DNA of 64,000 nucleotides, from NCBI GenBank assembly GCA_905221605.1, contig CAJNDS010000129.1, positions 145,001 through 209,000 of the forward strand, given 5' to 3'. The translations under genes and the position numbers were made by a program. Under the pieces are notes generated by a model. It was not told the DNA's origin. It saw only the letters and a list, made by a program, of their open reading frames with translations, and did no database searches. The stretch comes from Symbiodinium natans. Taxonomy: Eukaryota; Sar; Dinophyceae; Suessiales; Symbiodiniaceae. Positions 61,101-64,000 of this stretch are shown here, piece after piece (within the stretch, counting starts at the first letter, position 1; each line of letters begins with the position of its first letter).

Positions 61101-62265
61101 GTCGTCGAAAGGCTGCAGGTCTTCTTGCTCCTGCCCATAGACACTGAAACATGTACAAATCCATGTAATTCTTTTTCAACTAATATTCCTACATATATAT
61201 ATATATAGGTATATATATATACACCGTTGTTTAAAGTATATTGGTATATGAGTATAATATGAGTGTTGTAGTATATGAGTATATCAGTATATGAGTATAT
61301 CAGTATATTAGTAAGTTAGTATATTGGGAGACCAGAGCCCTCCGGACTCAGAGAAACGCGAGGAGTACGCAGTCTGGTGGCCTGAGAGATCATCCCAGCC
61401 AGCGGAACCAAAGAGGCTTTGGATCCTGGTGCCAGGCAGGGCTTAGGGTTTAGGGCTCAGGGCTTATAGGGCTTAGGGTTTAGGGTTCAGGGTTTAGGGT
61501 TTAGGGTTCTGGTTTTAGGGTTTAGACTGAACCTTCCAGATTCAAGTTTTGTTCAGGGGTTCCGGCGGAGGCCTTGATTTGGGAGAAAAGCTTGGGCTCT
61601 GCCCCAGTCCCCGCCCAGGTGGAATGAGCGATGGAGACTCCGTGGCAGGATACTTCCACGAGCTTCTGCAAAGATTCTTGACATTGTAGGGTTTTTTTCG
61701 GCAGTTTTCTGGCATTTGGTGAGGATGTGTGGCCCCAAGCCCCTAAACCCAAAATTTTAGAGCCTCAGCCACTTAGGGTTTAGGGTTTCGGGTTTAAGGA
61801 ACCCTTAAACCCTAAACCCTAAACCCTAAACGACCTCAAGCTTCGCGAATCATGGGCCCCCGGCGCGTACTTCAAGGTGGCGTCATCGACAAGTCGAGCG
61901 AGGACTGGTGCCTCTTCCATAATGCTGGCACAGGTGCTCGGCCAAAGTTTTCGGGGTTTTAAGCTTAGGGTTTAGGGTCTAGGGTCTAGGGTTTAGGGTT
62001 TAGGGCTTAGGTTCCTAATTCCCCAAACTCTGATCCCCAAGCCCTACGCCCAGCAGGGCTTGAAGTTTAGGGGCCTGTCGTGTATTTCTCAAAGCCCCAA
62101 TCCTTTTGCTAACTGAGGCCCACCGTAGCTAGGAGGGGTATCGTTTGTCCTTGCGAAATTCTTGAGCGCCCCAACATGGCCACTTGCACAGCTACTTGGT
62201 GCGAGGTGGAGCGGAATGGCGAAAGCAAACCTACGCGGGCCTGTCGGATCCGCGACTCCTCTTGA
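55060..62265 (+). CDS. Exon cluster 6: unidentified multi-exon gene(s) ending at TGA
   Basis: Proposed exons: 55060-55117, 55701-55766, 55943-56022, 56300-56374, 56810-56891, 57213-57400, 57573-57694, 57967-58006, 58188-58250, 58784-58838, 59465-59536, 59822-59845, 59973-60038, 60081-60367, 60402-60459, 61336-61435, 61841-61933, 62192-62265. Phase is continuous for 57213-58838 and for 59822-62265, whose TGA is at 62263. Readable pieces: GKVLWRQENLHSR, QAPHPSRAQALRLEAELT, MFRCDICEPMISGNF, VMAVKTALALMGHLRRELAA, AYIHQWAWLVRASLKESRHL, LLHNHEELQEDPAELLISSL, VIDKSSEDWCLFHNAGT. No family recognised. MFRCDICEPM has a CxxC pair and a TGA at 56889, so one gene may end there. Donors include GTGAGC, GTAAGG and GTGACA, and GC after 60038 and 61435. 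Confidence 0.5.
55767..55860. repeat. TTTAGGG tract
   Basis: About 13 perfect units starting right at the GTTTAG donor of exon 55701-55766. Confidence 0.92.
56116..56210. mobile_element. Inverted-repeat element, family L
   Basis: GTTAACCTTGGGGGTTCTTG at the left and AGTCAGCCAAGGTTAATG at the right; the CCTTGG / CCAAGG and TTAA ends are inverted. Single copy in the window. Confidence 0.5.
56375..56446. repeat. TTTAGGG tract
   Basis: Ten units starting at the GTTTAG donor of exon 56300-56374. Confidence 0.9.
56901..56990. mobile_element. Family B element, truncated at the right end
   Basis: CTTGGGATGTTCCCCCTTAT and CTAACAGTCCTTAATAGGGA at the left; the right arm is reduced to CGCTATTGAGGGCTGT. 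Confidence 0.65.
57213..57400 (+). CDS. Long exon of cluster 6 (about 62 codons)
   Basis: From a GCGCAG acceptor to a strong GTAAGG donor. The chosen frame contains ALHGASLGNRAVRTACLAVR and DALQQHCDPCYTL and joins the next exon in phase. A second frame starting ATG at 57213 is open for 31 codons and cannot be excluded. Confidence 0.5.
57865..57948. mobile_element. Inverted-repeat element, family F (short copy)
   Basis: CTAGAGTAGCCTAGG at the left, ATAATCCCCTTAAAACCAAC inside, CCTAGGTTACTCCAG at the right. Confidence 0.65.
58251..58365. repeat. TTTAGGG tract, ~16 units
   Basis: Near-perfect tract starting at the donor of exon 58188-58250. Confidence 0.92.
58597..58695. mobile_element. Family A element, left end lost
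   Basis: TTGCCCTTTTCTTGTTCATGG, AACCAGCCCCAAAAAGGGTAC and ATGGTTGCTGGGCTACTAAG match family A; the left GCTTGGTAGCCCAG is replaced by TTTAGGG units. Confidence 0.65.
59846..59952 (+). mobile_element. Family C element used as GC-AG intron
   Basis: The short exon 59822-59845 (AMWGALLG) runs into GCTTTCCGAATTTTCGGGGA; the element ends TTTGTAAGCCCCC and the acceptor lies at 59972. Exon 59973-60038 continues in phase 0. Confidence 0.6.
60081..60367 (+). CDS. Second-longest exon (95 codons)
   Basis: Opens after a 42-bp GC-AG intron (60039-60080) and ends CCCAG before GTGACA. Readable motifs: IQPPAYIHQWAWLVRASLK, VNLRRLCGERQTYRILLHN, ELLISSLGFRPLGG. No family recognised. If the small intron is not accepted, the same region needs a one-base frameshift at the T-run 60072-60076 to join the upstream ORF. 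Confidence 0.6.
60466..61335. other. Long intron with TA microsatellites and an undecided ORF
   Basis: Contains TTTAGGG-like units (60466-60550), a TA-rich array (60668-60725), a second TATA array (61191-61330), and a + strand ORF from ATG 60941 with a hydrophobic helix (LLLVSLMFWAWVLANLLVF). The ORF has no splice support and may be chance. Confidence 0.4.
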
Positions 62266-63018
62266 AAGAATGACCCTAAACCCCTAAACCCCTAAACCCC
62301 TAAACCCGAATGAACCCATCGCTTGGCAGTTTTCCTCAGAGCGGCGTGGCAGCCAGATGTGATGCCTTTGCCACTGAGGGCATTCCTGCTGGACTACCTC
62401 AAGCGCTTGGGGGCTTACAGCCACGACGGGCCCACAAAGCAAGACTGTCTGTACAGCGTCTCGCACTTGTTTGGGCATCCGATGTCTCCAGCAATCTGCA
62501 CCCCGAAATAAACAAAGCCAAAGCCCCCAAAACTGCAGCATCCCAGGAGAGATCATTGTTCTTGGCTTTTCGGTGGGGGGAATGTTGACCCTGTCCACTG
62601 CGGACAAGATCTTCAATGGAGCCCAGCCTACGCAGGCGCGTCGACTCTAGCATTCTTGGAGTACTCTTGGGCAACTCTGCATATATCATCTGCCATCCGA
62701 CGGCAGTCGTCCTTGTGCCGCTGCCGCCAATATGGGAGCAGCAATTAAGAGCTGGGATGTTCCTCCTTATACTAACAGTCGTTAATAGGGATTATAGTAG
62801 GGCGTACTATACTCCCTAGAACGTACTGCTAGTATTGAGGGGGAACATCCCAAATCCCAAACTAAGAGGCTCATGTGGAGTCCCTGAAGGCACACATCCA
62901 GAAGGCGACCCTCCTCGGCCGAGAGCACCTGAAGCGATGGGCGAGTTTCTACAAGGACGGCGAGGGGACGTGCGCTTCAGTACTTGGGCAGGGATGGACC
63001 CTGAACGTTGATTGGTGA
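62266..63018 (+). CDS. Small gene or 3' exons: 62330-62511, 62616-62750, 62869-63018
   Basis: 62330-62511 reads LPLRAFLLDYLKRLGAYSHD and SVSHLFGHPMSPAIC, then TAA. 62616-62750 can start at an ATG and reads SSILGVLLGNSAYIICHPTA; it ends AGA before GCTGGG, the edge of a family B element. 62869-63018 reads VESLKAHIQKATLLGREHLK and GQGWTLNVDW, then TGA at 63016, a clear terminal exon. The last two join in phase if the GC of the element end is the donor. The relation of the first block to the others is unclear. No family recognised. Confidence 0.45.
62751..62855. mobile_element. Inverted-repeat element, family B, between two exons
   Basis: GCTGGGATGTTCCTCCTTAT and ACTAACAGTCGTTAATAGGG on the left, GAGGGGGAACATCCCAAATC on the right. 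Its first two bases could be a GC donor; the acceptor AAGAG lies 13 bp beyond the right end. Confidence 0.7.
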
Positions 63019-63186
63019 TGTCCTAGTCTTGGCAGCCCTTCTTCCTCTGCTTCAGCCCTTCCGGCAGATGGGAGTCACTTTGCTGGGCTGATGTCATCCG
63101 AGAGTCCAACCTAGGCAAGTGGTCACCCGTCAAGAAGCCCTAAACCCTAAACCCTAAACCCCAAACCAGGGCAAATTGACAGTCAG

Positions 63187-63640
63187 GCAGGCCTTCCAGG
63201 ATACGAACACAGAACGGTCAAGCTGCGGCTGTCAGTTGGGATCTTCCCCCTTCTGCTCACAGTCTAACAGTCCTTAATAGGGATCATACTCGGGGGTACT
63301 AGAATCCCGATTGAGGAGCTGTTAGTATATGGGGGAACATCCCACGCTCCAAGCAACGTTACTGAGACTGCATGCACACAATGGGGCTCCGCTGAAGTAA
63401 GCTGGTGAAATGCTGACTGGCACTGAGTTGACCAATCACAAAGCATCGTTGCAATGAGGCCCAGGGACTCCAAAGAAAGGGCCACGAGCTTATGCTCGTA
63501 AGGGTGTAGGGTTTAGGGTTTGGGGTTTAGGGTTTAGGGTTTAGGGTTGCTTGCATGCCCACCAGGATGGCCGCTGTATAGCCAAAGACGGATCGCAGCT
63601 GAACATCGACAACCAGGCGTCAAGCAACTGCACGCTGGAG
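63187..63640 (+). CDS. Exons of a further gene: 63187-63234 and 63566-63640
   Basis: 63187-63234 reads GLPGYEHRTVKLRLS and is followed directly by a family B element whose first bases GTTGGGAT make the donor. 63566-63640 reads GRCIAKDGSQLNIDNQASSN, from a CACCAG acceptor to a GTGCCA donor; the two join in phase 0. Family not recognised. The gene runs out of the window. Confidence 0.5.
63235..63345 (+). mobile_element. Family B element at an exon donor
   Basis: GTTGGGATCTTCCCCCTTCT at the left and TATATGGGGGAACATCCCAC at the right; AACAGTCCTTAATAGGGATC is mirrored by GATTGAGGAGCTGTTAG. Confidence 0.75.
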
Positions 63641-63718
63641 GTGCCATGCCGCTTGAGACACTTGACTTGAAAAGGCCGAGGCGGCCTTCGACTAATGGGG
63701 GGTTTAGGACTAGGAAAA

Positions 63719-63805
63719 TGCAGGGAGCCCCTGCAATAGACCCCCAAATAGTAGGATCCCCTTCTGATACGGACCCCAATAAGGTACTCCAAATATCGTA
63801 AGCCC
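63719..63805 (-). mobile_element. Family C element, reverse copy
   Basis: GACCCCCAAATAGTAGGATC, GGACCCCAATAAGGTACTCC and AAATATCGTAAGCCCCC in the reverse-copy order. Confidence 0.7.
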
Positions 63806-64000
63806 CCACATTCTACTGTGGAGTTTAGGATTCAGGGTTCTAGTTAACTCTGCTAAGATTGACCAGGGATGTCAGGGTCTCGAGCCTGGTGGGATTCTGG
63901 CGCTAGCTAATGGTCCCTTCATGAATGTACAATAATAACCCCCCCCCCCAAAGCCCTTTTCAAATTGTTAAGGCCCCTGTATTGTGTTCAGGCAGCAGGA
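63806..64000. other. Window end, no gene seen
   Basis: Contains a poly-C run (63940-63949) and TTCAAATTGTTAAGGCCCC...ATTGTG resembling one half of a family G element. No exon supported. Confidence 0.4.

Noticed and set aside
62192-62273. Terminal exon frame reading GAEWRKQTYAGLSDPRLLLK
   Set aside because: It is open, but the phase from exon 61841-61933 selects the frame ending CRIRDSS with TGA at 62263.
1-64000. CRISPR arrays, rRNA or tRNA genes, bacterial operons, viral genes
   Set aside because: None seen; the direct repeats here are heptamers or inverted-repeat elements, not spaced repeats.

Overview
The window looks like nuclear DNA of a eukaryotic alga, most likely a dinoflagellate. 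There are no prokaryotic-style genes. Short exon-like blocks (about 20-200 bp, rarely 580 bp) lie between introns packed with degenerate telomere-type heptamers (TTTAGGG / CCCTAAA) and small inverted-repeat elements. Every convincing coding block reads on the + strand, which fits the head-to-tail gene arrays known in dinoflagellates. Some exon joins keep frame only with GC or GA donors in place of GT, another known dinoflagellate habit. The organism call is an inference; no rRNA, tRNA or spliced-leader gene was seen.

Layout: 1-2400 telomere-like repeats with few or no exons; 2414-13098 exon chain 1, with a plausible stop; 13762-14075 decayed RCC1 repeats; 14987-26909 exon cluster 2, which includes 17 phase-consistent exons between 16891 and 22715; 27004-34522 cluster 3; 34523-35248 AT-rich and GA-repeat spacer; 35249-44343 cluster 4, which contains the longest exon and two possible SH3-like segments; 44641-47874 an SGNH/GDSL-like hydrolase gene, the only gene identified with confidence; 48812-53472 cluster 5 (IQ-like motif, leucine-rich-repeat-like exon, terminal exon); 53473-55059 no clear gene; 55060-62265 cluster 6 ending in a stop; 62330-63018 a small gene or gene end; 63187 onward the start of another exon set.

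The main biological point is how the introns are built. At least ten families of short (about 90-150 bp) inverted-repeat elements sit at exon edges. In several copies the terminal inverted repeats supply the splice sites. The clearest are two copies of one family (2519-2609 and 22277-22371), each of which is exactly one GT-AG intron, and one element (46648-46798) that is exactly one GC-AG intron in the hydrolase gene. These behave like introner elements. Telomere-like tracts lie in the same introns and sometimes inside an element. The hydrolase has a second oddity: the serine of its GDSL motif is glycine.

Limits: exons were found by eye from reading frame, splice-site context and phase continuity. 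Many GC-rich exons are open in two or three frames, so most protein fragments are provisional and most gene boundaries are uncertain.
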